This document shows positions 24,742 through 33,488 of a stretch of 64,000 nucleotides of DNA, one piece after another. The position numbers and the translations under genes are program-made. The DNA is taken from NCBI RefSeq assembly GCF_017813365.1, contig NZ_JAGIZA010000004.1:124001-188000 (forward strand), in the 5' to 3' direction. Position 1 is the stretch's first letter. The number at the start of each line of letters is the position of its first letter. The notes under the pieces are model-generated. The model was given only the letters and a program-made list of their open reading frames with translations. It was not told the origin of the DNA and ran no database searches. Origin of the DNA: Roseomonas indoligenes (GTDB lineage: Bacteria; Pseudomonadota; Alphaproteobacteria; Acetobacterales; Acetobacteraceae).

Positions 24742-25456
24742 GGTGGTTCTCCTCCATCGGGGTCGCCTCGCGCCCGCGCAGCACGATATCGAATCGGTAG
24801 CCTAGGGCGTGCTCGGGCCGGGTGATGTCGAGGTCGAAGCGGGAGACCAGCCGGTTGCGCGCCGCCTCATCCGAGACGGTGTTGAAGATCGGGTCCAGCG
24901 GCAGCAGCGGGTCGCCCGGGAAGTACATCTGGGTGATCATGCGCTGCGCGAACCCCTGGCCGAAGAGGGAGTAGTGGATGTGGTTCGGCCGCCATGCGTT
25001 GTGGTGGTTGCGCCAGGGATAGGCACCCGGCCTTATGGTGAGATAGCGGTACCAGCCGTCCTCGTCCGTGAAGACGCGGCCCATGCCCCGGAAGTTCGGG
25101 TCCAGCGGGGCGTCGTGCTGGTCGCCCTCGTGGTTGTAGCGGCCGGCGGCATTGGCCTGCCACACCTCCACCATGGCGTGGCGCACGGGGCGGCCATCCT
25201 CGTCCGTCAGCCGGCCGGCGACGATGATGCGCTCGCCCATGGCATGGCCGGCGCCGTTCTCGAGAACCGTCAGGTCGGCCACCTCCGGGTAGCGCGCCGG
25301 GGTGAAGATCGGGCTGCTCGTCTCCGTCAGCGTGTGCGGCAATTCCAGCAGCGGCTGCTGCGGGTGGCGCGCGCGCGTGCTGCCATAGGCCGGGGAGTTC
25401 AGCGGCGGCTGGTGCGCCTCGTTCGGGCGGCGATAGCCGTGGACGACCTCGCTCAT
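24734..25456 (-). CDS. pcaH: Protocatechuate 3,4-dioxygenase beta subunit
   Basis: 240-aa catalytic chain that opens the ring of protocatechuate between the two hydroxyl groups using non-haem Fe(III). The four iron ligands are Tyr107 (AGRYNHE), Tyr146 (RPGAYPW), His159 and His161 (RPNHIHYSLFG). The start overlaps the upstream pcaL stop by ATGA, and the end overlaps pcaG by 8 nt, so subunit synthesis is coupled. Confidence 0.95.
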   Translation of the reverse strand: MSEVVHGYRRPNEAHQPPLNSPAYGSTRARHPQQPLLELPHTLTETSSPIFTPARYPEVADLTVLENGAGHAMGERIIVAGRLTDEDGRPVRHAMVEVWQANAAGRYNHEGDQHDAPLDPNFRGMGRVFTDEDGWYRYLTIRPGAYPWRNHHNAWRPNHIHYSLFGQGFAQRMITQMYFPGDPLLPLDPIFNTVSDEAARNRLVSRFDLDITRPEHALGYRFDIVLRGREATPMEENHHD

Positions 25457-26616
25457 GACGTCTTCTCCATTTCCGCCAGGATGGTTTTGGCGATCTTCAG
25501 CGCGTGGTTTGCGACCGGCACGCCGGCATAGGCGCCGACCTGCAGCAGGACTTCCGCGATCTCCTCCGGCGTCACGCCGGTGTTGCGCGTTGCCCGCACA
25601 TGCAGGCCGAACTCCCCTTCCCGCGCCAGGGCGGCGGTGACGGCGAGGGTGAGGAGGGAGCGGGTGTGGCGCGGCAGGCCCGGGCGGGTCCAGATCTGCC
25701 CCCAGACGTTGCGGGTGATGTAGTTCTGGAAGGGGGCATCCAGCGGCGTGACGGCCGCCTGCGCGCGGGCGACATGCTCCTCTCCCAGCACCGCCTTGCG
25801 CACGGCGAGCCCGGCGTCCAGGGGATCGTCGGCGGGAACCGGCGCGAGATGAGCCTGCAAGGCCGCCGTCACCTCGTCCGCAGCCTCGAAGGTCGGGATA
25901 TGCGCCCGGCCGGGCAGCACGGTCAGGCTGCTGCCGGGAATGGCGTCACGGATCGCTTCGGCGGCGGAAACGGGGGAGGCCTGGTCCAGCTCCCCCACCA
26001 CAACCGTCGCGGGACCACGGAGCCGGCCGAGGAGGGGTTCCGCCCGCGCGTCCCGCAGCGCCTCCGCGCCGCCGATATAGCCCTCGGACGGCGTGGCCAG
26101 CAGCATGGAGAGAAGCGCGCGGGAGGAGGGCAGGGCGGGGTCCACCACCCAGCGCGCCATCACCCCATCCGCCACCGAGGCCACGCCGCCCGCGCGTACC
26201 GCATCGATGCGGGTCTGCCAGTTGGAGGCCGGGGCGAATTCCAGCGCCGTATCCAGGAGAAACAGGGAGAGCACGCGCTCGGGTCGGGTCGCCGCCATTT
26301 CCATGGCGATGCGCCCGCCGATCGAGATCCCAGCCAGATGCGCGGCGCGGACGCCCAGCGCGTCCAGCACCGCAAAGGCATCTTCCGCCAGGGAGGCCAT
26401 GCTGCCCTCGGCGGCCGCGGCGCCAGGATCGTTGGAGGTCAAACCATGCCCGCGTTGGTCGAAGCGGATGACGCGGTGCGTCCGGGCCATGGCCTCCGCC
26501 TGGGGATCCCAGACATGCAGGCCGGTGCCGAGGCTGTGGAGCATCAGAAGGGGCGGGGCGCCCGGCGGGCCCTCGACCCGCACATGCACCGCCATGCCGC
26601 GTAGCGCGATGAACAT
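25453..26616 (-). CDS. pcaL: Fused 3-oxoadipate enol-lactonase / 4-carboxymuconolactone decarboxylase (PcaDC, PcaL)
   Basis: 387-aa two-domain enzyme. Residues 1 to about 262 are an alpha/beta hydrolase (PcaD) with the oxyanion region HSLGTGLHVWDPQ, nucleophile elbow GISIGGR (Ser98), GELDQASP (acid) and GRAHIPTFE (His). Residues about 263-387 are the carboxymuconolactone decarboxylase (PcaC) with NVWGQIWTRPGLPRHTRSLLTL and HVRATRNTGVTPEEIAEVLLQ. Together they carry out the two steps after PcaB in reversed gene order. It is the first gene of the operon; no pca regulator is adjacent. Confidence 0.93.
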   Translation of the reverse strand: MFIALRGMAVHVRVEGPPGAPPLLMLHSLGTGLHVWDPQAEAMARTHRVIRFDQRGHGLTSNDPGAAAAEGSMASLAEDAFAVLDALGVRAAHLAGISIGGRIAMEMAATRPERVLSLFLLDTALEFAPASNWQTRIDAVRAGGVASVADGVMARWVVDPALPSSRALLSMLLATPSEGYIGGAEALRDARAEPLLGRLRGPATVVVGELDQASPVSAAEAIRDAIPGSSLTVLPGRAHIPTFEAADEVTAALQAHLAPVPADDPLDAGLAVRKAVLGEEHVARAQAAVTPLDAPFQNYITRNVWGQIWTRPGLPRHTRSLLTLAVTAALAREGEFGLHVRATRNTGVTPEEIAEVLLQVGAYAGVPVANHALKIAKTILAEMEKTS

Positions 26617-26718
26617 CCGGCCGTCCTTCTCCCCGGCCTTCCCCGCATGAGAGGTTCGCTGCAGGGAAACGCCGGCCCGAGGCCTAGCACGGCGTTCCCC
26701 GGGAGGAAAAGCGGGAGC

Positions 26719-27585
26719 TCAGACCCCGGCCACGGTGACCTGCCCGGAATCCTGCCCGCGCATGGCCCAGCCCGTGGTGCGGTTCTCGATCGCGACAGCC
26801 ACGACGTACATGATGACGCCCATCACGCCCGTGATGATGAGGCCGGCGAAGACCAGCGGCACGTCGAAGCGGGAGGAGGCGAGCATCATTAGGTGCCCGA
26901 TTCCTTTATTGGCCGCGACCGTCTCCGCGATGATGGAGCCGACGAAGGCAACGGTGATGGCAATCTTCAGCGAGGCGAAGAAGTAGGGCATGGCCCGCGG
27001 CAGGCCGACCTTGCGGATGATGTCCGTGGGCCGGGCGCCCAGCGCCCGCAGCACGTCCCGCAGCTCCGGCTCGACCGTCGCAATTCCCGTCGCCACGTTC
27101 ACCACGATGGGAAAGAAGGAGATGAGGAAGGCGGTGATCACGGCCGGGACCGTGCCGATGCCGAACCAGATCACGAGGATCGGCACCACCGCCACCTTCG
27201 GTACGGAGTTGAAGGCGATCAGCAGCGGGTAAAGCCCGTGATAGAGCAGGCTGGAGGAGCCGATCGCCACGCCAAGAAGCAGGCCGAAGACGATGGCGAA
27301 GGCAAAGCCGATCAGCGTCGTCATCAGCGTCTGCCAGGAGTTGTCCAGCAGCGGCAGCCACCACTTCCACATGCTGGCGGCGATGGCGGAGGGCGCGGGC
27401 AGGATGAACTGCGGGATCTGGAAGGCTTGGCAGACCACCTCCCACACCACGAAGGTGCCGACGATGATGATCCAGGGCAGGGCGGTCTGCAGGCGTCGGC
27501 GGCGTCGCGCCGCGGCGGCCATCGCCTCCACCCGGAGCTGGGCGGCGGTCGGGGCCGAGGTCTTGGGGGAGGCGTCAAGCGGCAT
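26719..27585 (-). CDS. NitT/TauT-type ABC transporter permease
   Basis: 288-aa inner-membrane permease with six predicted helices. The EAA coupling loop is ELRDVLRALGARPTDIIRKVGLPRAMPYFFASLKIAI. FNSVPKVAVVPILVIWFG and AFVGSIIAETVAANKGIGHLM are typical of the SsuC/TauC/NrtB group. The start overlaps the ATPase gene by 11 nt. No substrate-binding protein is adjacent; the two NMT1/THI5-like receptors at 4325-5347 and 8981-9991 belong to the matching receptor class. Confidence 0.92.
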   Translation of the reverse strand: MPLDASPKTSAPTAAQLRVEAMAAAARRRRRLQTALPWIIIVGTFVVWEVVCQAFQIPQFILPAPSAIAASMWKWWLPLLDNSWQTLMTTLIGFAFAIVFGLLLGVAIGSSSLLYHGLYPLLIAFNSVPKVAVVPILVIWFGIGTVPAVITAFLISFFPIVVNVATGIATVEPELRDVLRALGARPTDIIRKVGLPRAMPYFFASLKIAITVAFVGSIIAETVAANKGIGHLMMLASSRFDVPLVFAGLIITGVMGVIMYVVAVAIENRTTGWAMRGQDSGQVTVAGV

Positions 27586-28417
27586 GGGGTGCCTCCTGCA
27601 CGGGGGAGGCGGACACCTCCGCGCCGCGCCGCGCGGCGCTGATGTGCTCGCGCAACTCGTGGACCAGCGCCTGGAAGGGTTGGGTATAGGTGATGTCGAG
27701 GCTGCGCGGCCGCTCGAAGGGCACGGTGCGCTCGGCGATAATCCGGCCCGGGCGGGCGGACATGATCAGCACGCGATCCGCCAGGAACACCGCCTCCTTG
27801 AGGTCGTGGGTGACCAGGATGACGGTGGGCTTCAGGATGCGGCAGACCTCCGCCATCTGCTCCCACAGCTCCTCGCGCGTGAAGACGTCCAGGGCACCGA
27901 AGGGCTCGTCCAGCATCAGCAGCTGCGGATCGTGGATCAGCGCGCGGCAGAGGCTGGCGCGCTGCTGCATGCCGCCAGAGAGCTGGTGCGGCGTCTTCTC
28001 CTCGAAGCCCGCCAGGCCGACCAGGGCCAGCAGCTTGCGCGCCTTCTCCTCGTACATGGACCGCTCGCCACGAAGGCGGCGGCGATGCGGCTCCACCACC
28101 TCCAGCGGCAGCATCACGTTCTGCAGGATGGTGCGCCAGGGCAGCATCGTCGGTGCCTGGAAGGCCATGCCCGCGATGGAGAGCGGACCGGCGACTTCCT
28201 TCCCCGCCACGATCACGCTGCCCGCCGAGCAGGGCCAGAGCCCCGTGACCAGCCGCATCAGCGTCGATTTTCCGCAGCCGGACGGACCGACCACCGCGAC
28301 GAACTCTCCTTTTGCAATCCGCATGGAGGTGTGCCGCAGGGCCAGCGTGCCCTCCGCGCCGCCATAGCGCATGGAGACGTCGTCGATCTCCACGAAGGAC
28401 CTTTCGAACCCGGTCAT
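27575..28417 (-). CDS. NitT/TauT-type ABC transporter ATP-binding protein
   Basis: 280-aa ABC ATPase. Walker A is GPSGCGKST (about residues 44-52), the Q-loop MAFQAPTMLPWRT, signature LSGGMQQR, Walker B LLMLDEPFGALD and switch His in VTHDLKEA. SsuB/TauB-like. The stretch between Q-loop and signature (EVVEPHRRRLRGERSMYEEKA) is longer than usual. The C-terminal extension after ITYTQPFQALVHELREHI is common in this group. First gene of a two-gene operon. Confidence 0.93.
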   Translation of the reverse strand: MTGFERSFVEIDDVSMRYGGAEGTLALRHTSMRIAKGEFVAVVGPSGCGKSTLMRLVTGLWPCSAGSVIVAGKEVAGPLSIAGMAFQAPTMLPWRTILQNVMLPLEVVEPHRRRLRGERSMYEEKARKLLALVGLAGFEEKTPHQLSGGMQQRASLCRALIHDPQLLMLDEPFGALDVFTREELWEQMAEVCRILKPTVILVTHDLKEAVFLADRVLIMSARPGRIIAERTVPFERPRSLDITYTQPFQALVHELREHISAARRGAEVSASPVQEAPHAA

Positions 28418-28586
28418 CCCCGTTACACTCTCCCAGCCAGCCCCGCCTGGGGCCTGTCAGCCGTCCATTGCCGGCATCCCGGGCGAGTTCCTTGCAAGCC
28501 GCGCGCCAGCGGCACGGGGCAGGGCCCCTGGCGCGAGCCCGCCGCGGCGCCTATCTGCCCCGACCATACAAACCTGAGGATGCGCC

Positions 28587-29000
28587 ATGACGGTCGAGGA
28601 TATCTCCCCCGAGGACAGCTACGAGGCGCTGCGGACCGATCCCGATACGATGCTCGTGGACGTCCGGACGGACGCCGAATGGAACTTCGTGGGAATTCCC
28701 GACCTTTCCGCCACCGGCAAGCAGCCCGTCCTCATTCCCTGGCAGCTCTACCCGTCGATGCAGGTCAACGGTGCCTTCGTGGAGCAGCTCCGCCGCGCGG
28801 GCGCGACGCCACTGACGAAGCTACACTTCCTCTGCCGTTCGGGCGCCCGTTCCCTCGCCGCCGCCCAGGCCGCTCAGGCATCGGGCTTCCCGAACGCCTA
28901 CAATGTGGCCGACGGGTTCGAGGGACCGGTGGACGGCGATGGCCACCGCGGAAGGGTTGCGGGCTGGAAGGCGAGCGAGCTGCCCTGGCGGCAGCGCTGA
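28587..29000 (+). CDS. Rhodanese-like sulfurtransferase
   Basis: 137-aa single-domain rhodanese. It has VDVRTDAEWNFVG and the active-site loop FLCRSGARSLAAAQAA, with the persulfide-forming Cys in CRSGARS, followed by NVADGFEGPVDGDGHRG. Small single-domain rhodaneses move sulfane sulfur in the cytoplasm. A GAGGATGCGCC region precedes the ATG. It is monocistronic and divergent from the ABC operon. Confidence 0.9.
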   Translation: MTVEDISPEDSYEALRTDPDTMLVDVRTDAEWNFVGIPDLSATGKQPVLIPWQLYPSMQVNGAFVEQLRRAGATPLTKLHFLCRSGARSLAAAQAAQASGFPNAYNVADGFEGPVDGDGHRGRVAGWKASELPWRQR

Positions 29001-29005
29001 GGTAC

Positions 29006-29042
29006 CCGGTGGGCGGGACGGCCCTGCCGCCCCGCCCACCGG
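29006..29042. terminator. Bidirectional terminator hairpin
   Basis: Perfect 12-bp stem (arms 29006-29017 and 29031-29042, 13-nt loop) in the 48-nt gap between the convergent rhodanese and Bug-receptor genes. Confidence 0.65.
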
Positions 29043-29048
29043 CTGCGG

Positions 29049-30032
29049 CTACTCGACCCGGATGTCCGCCTTCCGGGCGACATCGCCCCAGCGCTTCGTC
29101 TCGGCCGCCACGAAGTCCCGGAAGGCCTCCGGCGAGAAGGTGCCGGCGGTGATGCCGAGTTCCTCGTAGCGGGCCTTCACCTCCGGGCTGGCCAGGGCGG
29201 CCAGAGCCTCGCGGTTCAGGCGCGCGACGATCGCGGGCGGGGTCGCGGCGGGCGCGAAGATGCCATGCCAGGACACGCTCTCGAAGCCGGGCAGGGTCTC
29301 GGCGATGGTCGGCACGTCCGGGGCCTGGGGGACACGCTGCAGGCTGCCTACGCCGATGGCGCGGATCCGGCCTTCCCTGGCATGCGGCCAGCCCGAAGAG
29401 AAGTTGTCGAAGGCCATGGGCAGCGTGCCGGACAGCATGTCCGTCATGATCTGCCCGCTGCTGCGGTATGGCACGTGGACGGCGGTGGTGCCGGTGAGCT
29501 GGGTGAAGAGCTCGCCGGCCAGGTGGATGGAGGTACCGACGCCGGAGGAGCCGTAGTTGATCTGCCCGGGGCGCTGCTTCATCAGCGCGATCAGCTCCGG
29601 CACCGTGCGGGCCGGGATGTTGTTCGCGACGACCAGCATGTTCGGCTGGCTGCCGAGCAGAGCGACAGGGGCGAAGTCCCGGAGATTGTCGAAGGGAATG
29701 CGTGGGTAGATCGAGGCGTTGATCGCGTGGCTGCTGATCGTGCCCATGCAGATCGTGTAGCCGTCCGGCGCGGCCTTGGCGCAGGCTTCCGCGCCGATAT
29801 TTCCGCCCGCACCGGCGCGGTTGTCCACCACCACCGGCTGGCCGAGGCGCCGGGACATCTCCCCGCCGACGAGGCGCCCGATGAGGTCCGTGGTGCCGCC
29901 GGCCGCGAAGGGTACGATCATGCGGATGGGCCGGTTCGGATAGGCATCCTGCGCGAATGAGGGCAGGGGAGCGAGGGCGAGCGCGCAGGCCGCCCCCATG
30001 AGGGCGCGACGCATCGGGCCTTGCATAGGCAT
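29049..30032 (-). CDS. Bug-family tripartite tricarboxylate transporter substrate-binding protein (second copy)
   Basis: 327-aa periplasmic receptor. The signal peptide ends at PSFAQ, followed by PNRPIRMIVPFAAGGTTDLIGRLV, LGQPVVVDNRAGAGGNIGAE, DGYTICMGT, VHVPYRSSGQIMTDMLSG and VPTIAETLPGFESVSW, all Bug-family landmarks. ATG at 30032 is selected because of the AGGAAAGGA just upstream; alternative ATGs lie at 30026 and 30014. It is clearly diverged from the first Bug receptor at 1963-2925. It has no transporter subunits nearby. Confidence 0.92.
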   Translation of the reverse strand: MPMQGPMRRALMGAACALALAPLPSFAQDAYPNRPIRMIVPFAAGGTTDLIGRLVGGEMSRRLGQPVVVDNRAGAGGNIGAEACAKAAPDGYTICMGTISSHAINASIYPRIPFDNLRDFAPVALLGSQPNMLVVANNIPARTVPELIALMKQRPGQINYGSSGVGTSIHLAGELFTQLTGTTAVHVPYRSSGQIMTDMLSGTLPMAFDNFSSGWPHAREGRIRAIGVGSLQRVPQAPDVPTIAETLPGFESVSWHGIFAPAATPPAIVARLNREALAALASPEVKARYEELGITAGTFSPEAFRDFVAAETKRWGDVARKADIRVE

Positions 30033-30193
30033 TCCAGTCCTTTCCTGGGCGCGTTCGGCGCGCACCGTTTCCATCGTGAGGCTGGGCGAGTGGCCCCGAG
30101 GGGTCAAGCGAGCCGGCCGCATCTGCCATAGCACATCGTCGCGAACCCGTGCAGGGCTGGAGCGTTCCGAGTGCATTCCACAAGGAGGAATGC

Positions 30194-30943
30194 ATGCCCG
30201 CGACCGTCAGGAACCCCTCAGGGCCGCGGGAAAAGCTCGTCGAGGTCCACCACCGCCTCTGCAGGGTCTATGGCTGCCCGATCGGCTACTTCCATGAGCA
30301 CGGTCCGATGGACGAGCTGGTCTCCTCCCTGCTTTCCCACCGCACCCGGAATGCCGATAGCGCCCGCGCCTTCCGAAACCTGCGGGAACGCTTCCCAGAC
30401 TGGGCGGCCGTGCGGGATGCGCCGGTGGACGCGGTGCGGGAGGCGCTAGCCCCCTGCACCTGGCCCGAGGCGAAGGCGCCGGCGCTGCAGCGGATCCTGC
30501 AGATCATCACTGCGCGACGCGGGTCGCTCGAGCTCGACCACCTTGCGGACATGCCGGTGCCGGAGGCGCGGGAGTGGCTCGAATCCCTGCCGGGCGTAGG
30601 ACCGAAGACGAGCGCCGCCGTCCTGTCCTTCTCGTCCCTGCGCCGGCGCGCCCTGCCGGTGGACAGCCACCATCACCGGGTGGCGCAACGCCTCGGCCTC
30701 ATCCCCGCCAGCCTCTCGGTCGGGCCGTCCCACCGGGTCCTGGAAGCGATGTTGCCCGGCGAATGGGACGCACAGGAGGTCTATGACGACCATGAGGTGC
30801 TGATGCTGCACGGACAGCGGGTTTGCCACTTCCGGGCCCCCGCCTGTGGCCGCTGCGTTCTGCTGGACCTCTGCCCTACGGGGCAGGCCCGATCTGCGCC
30901 GGAGTCGTCGCTGCGGCAGCCCGCATTTCATTCGCCTGCGTAA
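30194..30943 (+). CDS. Endonuclease III-like [4Fe-4S] DNA glycosylase
   Basis: 249-aa HhH-GPD superfamily base-excision enzyme. The helix-hairpin-helix is LPGVGPKTSAAVL with catalytic Lys138, and catalytic Asp157 is in LPVDSHHHRV. The iron-sulfur loop is C211-X6-C218-X2-C221-X5-C227, the exact Nth spacing. An AAGGAGG site is 5 nt before the ATG. It is longer than E. coli Nth (211 aa), with an N-terminal extension. SHRTRNADSARAF aligns with the LSAQTTD region of Nth, but the Gln in that motif is replaced, suggesting a paralogue with altered lesion specificity. Confidence 0.87.
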   Translation: MPATVRNPSGPREKLVEVHHRLCRVYGCPIGYFHEHGPMDELVSSLLSHRTRNADSARAFRNLRERFPDWAAVRDAPVDAVREALAPCTWPEAKAPALQRILQIITARRGSLELDHLADMPVPEAREWLESLPGVGPKTSAAVLSFSSLRRRALPVDSHHHRVAQRLGLIPASLSVGPSHRVLEAMLPGEWDAQEVYDDHEVLMLHGQRVCHFRAPACGRCVLLDLCPTGQARSAPESSLRQPAFHSPA

Positions 30944-30975
30944 ATCTGGGGATGCTAGCTGAACATGGCCGGGCT

Positions 30976-30995
30976 GCGCGAAGATTTGCGCGCGC
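30976..30995. repeat. 20-bp GC-rich imperfect palindrome, copy A
   Basis: GCGCGAAGATTTGCGCGCGC in the gap between the endonuclease III-like gene and a small membrane gene. It matches 18 of 20 bases of a second intergenic copy at 42234-42253. Function unknown. Confidence 0.45.
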
Positions 30996-31096
30996 CACGT
31001 TTCGGCCATGATCCGGTCCTGCCTTTGCCGCGCCGCGGGGGCCTGATTCACCTCGTGCCCGTCCGAATCACCTCGGCGGGCCGGGAGCCCCCCGCT

Positions 31097-31285
31097 ATGC
31101 ACCGCATCGCCCTCGCCCTGATCGCCACGGGTCTCGTGCTTATCCTCACCATCGTCGGCGCCGTTCTCGGCGGGGCGGCGATGGACATCTCCGCCTATGC
31201 GGCGGCCGGCGCGGCGCTGTCGGGTCTGGTGATCGTGGCCGGGCTGGCGGTGCTGGAGCGGAGCACCTTCGCCCGGACTGCCTGA
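31097..31285 (+). CDS. Small two-helix membrane protein
   Basis: 62-aa hypothetical protein made almost entirely of two hydrophobic helices (about residues 4-26 and 33-54) with a short Glu/Arg C-terminus. ATG at 31097 begins the first helix. There is no clear ribosome-binding site, so expression is uncertain. It ends 2 nt before the convergent mtnA stop. Confidence 0.5.
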   Translation: MHRIALALIATGLVLILTIVGAVLGGAAMDISAYAAAGAALSGLVIVAGLAVLERSTFARTA

Positions 31286-31287
31286 CG

Positions 31288-32379
31288 CTAAACCTTCTCG
31301 GGGTAGAGCGCGGAAAGGGCTTCCTCGCTCGCCCCGCAGCGCCCGCGCTCGGTGATCAATCCCGTCACCAGCCGGGCGGGCGTCACGTCGAAGGCCGGGT
31401 TGGCGGCGGGCGAGGATTCGGGCGCCACGCGGATCGCACCGACCCCACCCTTCGGTAGCCGCCCCGTCGTCGCCGTCACTTCGGCGGACGAGCGCTCCTC
31501 GATCGGTATCTCCGTCAGCCCGTCCCGTACCGACATGTCCAGCGTGGAATGGGGCAACGCGACCCAGAAGGGGATGTCGTTGTCCTTCGCCGCCAGCGCC
31601 TTCAGGTAGGTGCCGATCTTGTTCGCCACGTCGCCGTTCCGCGTCACCCGGTCCGTGCCGACGATAACGATGTCGACCATCCCGTGCTGCATCAGGTGGC
31701 CGCCGGCATTGTCCGTGACGAAGGTGTGCGGCACCCCATGCGAGCCGAGTTCCCAGGCCGTCAGCGCGCCCTGGTTGCGCGGCCGGGTCTCGTCGACCCA
31801 GACATGAACATCCATTCCCGCGTCATGGGCCTGGTAGATGGGCGAGAGGGCGGTGCCGTAATCCACCGTGGCGATCCAGCCCGCATTGCAATGGGTCAGG
31901 ACCCGCACCGGCTCCCCGGGTGGCTTCCGGGCGGCAATCTCCTTCAGCAGCTCCAGCCCGTGCTCGCCGATCTTGCGGTTCGTTTCCACATCGTCGTCGC
32001 AGATCGCTGCCGCCTCAGCATAGGCGGCCTCGGCCCGGCGCTCCGGCGGGTGATTGCGGACGGCGGCGCAGATGCGGTCCAGCGCCCATTTCAGGTTGAC
32101 CGCGGTCGGGCGCGTCTCGTTCAGCATCGCCGCGCTCCGCTCCAGGTTCTCGATGGAGGGATCGCGCCGCAGCGCCATGGCCAGCCCATAGGCCCCCACC
32201 GCACCAATCAACGGCGCGCCGCGCACCTGCATGGAGCGGATGGCATGCGCCACGGCCTCCTCATCCGAGAGGACCAGCTCCTCCACTGCCCAGGGCAGCC
32301 TCGTCTGGTCGAAGATGCGGATGGATCGGCCATCAGCATCGAGCCAGACGCTGCGGTACGGGGTGCCGTTGATCTTCAA
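31288..32379 (-). CDS. mtnA: S-methyl-5-thioribose-1-phosphate isomerase
   Basis: 363-aa eIF2B-like isomerase of the methionine salvage pathway, turning methylthioribose-1-phosphate into methylthioribulose-1-phosphate. It has the QVRGAPLIG substrate-binding loop, catalytic Cys164 (LTHCNAGWIA) and catalytic Asp243 (VGTDRVTRNGDVANKIGTY). Length is standard. No other methionine-salvage genes are adjacent. It follows the UPF0262 gene by 3 nt on the same strand. Confidence 0.94.
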   Translation of the reverse strand: MKINGTPYRSVWLDADGRSIRIFDQTRLPWAVEELVLSDEEAVAHAIRSMQVRGAPLIGAVGAYGLAMALRRDPSIENLERSAAMLNETRPTAVNLKWALDRICAAVRNHPPERRAEAAYAEAAAICDDDVETNRKIGEHGLELLKEIAARKPPGEPVRVLTHCNAGWIATVDYGTALSPIYQAHDAGMDVHVWVDETRPRNQGALTAWELGSHGVPHTFVTDNAGGHLMQHGMVDIVIVGTDRVTRNGDVANKIGTYLKALAAKDNDIPFWVALPHSTLDMSVRDGLTEIPIEERSSAEVTATTGRLPKGGVGAIRVAPESSPAANPAFDVTPARLVTGLITERGRCGASEEALSALYPEKV

Positions 32380-32382
32380 GTT

Positions 32383-32880
32383 CTAGATCCGTTGATGCAG
32401 GGCGCAGACGAGGGTGAAAAGGCGTCGTGCCGTCTCGAAGTCAAGCTCGACCCGACCCTCCAGCCGTTCGCGCAGCAGCTCGGCGGCCTCGTTGTGCAGG
32501 CCGCGGCGGCCCATGTCGATCGCCTGGATGCGGGCATCGGCCGCACCCTCCACCACCGCCTGCTCATGGCCCTCAATGACCATGCCGTAGTCCTTGATCA
32601 GCCGCCGGAAGGGACCGAGGGCGAGGGCATAGGCATGTAGCGGCGCGTCCGCCTCGTCACGGACGTCCAGCACCAGACGGCCGTCGCGAAGACAGAGATG
32701 CAGCGCGTAGGGACCGGGCGGAAGGCCCGCAGGCAGGAACCGATTTCCGGTCAGCAGGTCCGCCACCGCCTGCTGCCGGTCCGCCTCCGCGAAAGGAGAG
32801 GGCAGGGGGGCGTTGTGGCCCAGCTCGATCCGGACGATGTCGCGCACGGCCGCCTCGGTTGCCATCGCCAACTCAGCCAT
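32383..32880 (-). CDS. UPF0262 family protein
   Basis: 165-aa protein matching the alphaproteobacterial UPF0262 family, function unknown. Recognisable segments are PLHAYALALGPFRRLIKDYGMVIEGHEQAVV, DARIQAIDMGRRGLHNEAAELLRERL and DFETARRLFTLVCALHQR. ATG at 32880 overlaps the end of the DUF983 gene by 8 nt; an alternative ATG is 15 nt downstream. Co-transcribed with the DUF983 gene and mtnA. Confidence 0.88.
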   Translation of the reverse strand: MAELAMATEAAVRDIVRIELGHNAPLPSPFAEADRQQAVADLLTGNRFLPAGLPPGPYALHLCLRDGRLVLDVRDEADAPLHAYALALGPFRRLIKDYGMVIEGHEQAVVEGAADARIQAIDMGRRGLHNEAAELLRERLEGRVELDFETARRLFTLVCALHQRI

Positions 32881-33352
32881 CGCGGGAAGGGCCGTTGGCG
32901 GGGGGAGCGTCGTCGACGGGGCTGGCAGGGCTCGCGAAGCCCAGCTTCCACATCCATCCCACCACCCCACCCTTCACGGGCCGCAACAGCAGCGTGCAGA
33001 TCACGGCAAAGAGCGGCAGCCACACTGCCATCTGCAGCCACATCGCCGGCTCATAGGCCCTTTCGATCCAGAAGATCGGCGGGAGCAGCAGGTGGCCGGT
33101 CAGGAAAATCACGATGTAGGGGGGCGCATCGTCCGCCCGCAGGGTGCCCAGCGGGGCCTGGCAGACCCGGCATTCCGGCACCACGCGCAGGAAACCCTGG
33201 AAGACCGGACCTTCGCCACAATTGGGGCAGCGATTCGTGATGCCCCGGCCAATGGCGCCGAGCATCGTCGTGCCCCCGGTGGCAACCTCGGGCGGCGCGC
33301 TCGGGCGCCAGGTGACCTGGGCGGGCTCGGGCGGGGCTTGCTGGCTGGGCAT
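32873..33352 (-). CDS. DUF983 family membrane protein
   Basis: 159-aa protein with a zinc-ribbon-like start (NRCPNCGEGPVFQG and ECRVCQAPLG, two CxxC pairs) followed by two membrane helices and a cytoplasmic tail. This is the DUF983 arrangement seen across alphaproteobacteria. The N-terminal 35 residues are Pro/Gln-rich. ATG at 33352 is the first in-frame start without a long unconserved extension. It is divergent from the racemase gene. Confidence 0.88.
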   Translation of the reverse strand: MPSQQAPPEPAQVTWRPSAPPEVATGGTTMLGAIGRGITNRCPNCGEGPVFQGFLRVVPECRVCQAPLGTLRADDAPPYIVIFLTGHLLLPPIFWIERAYEPAMWLQMAVWLPLFAVICTLLLRPVKGGVVGWMWKLGFASPASPVDDAPPANGPSRDG

Positions 33353-33488
33353 GGATGCGGTCCTCCCGGGGACAGGGTTCCGAACGTGCCCTGCCAATCT
33401 TTGTTGCATTGCAATATGGAGCGCTGGACGCCGCTGCACAAGCGCAACGGGGGTTGCAGCGGACTGCCCGCGACATCACCCTTGCGGG

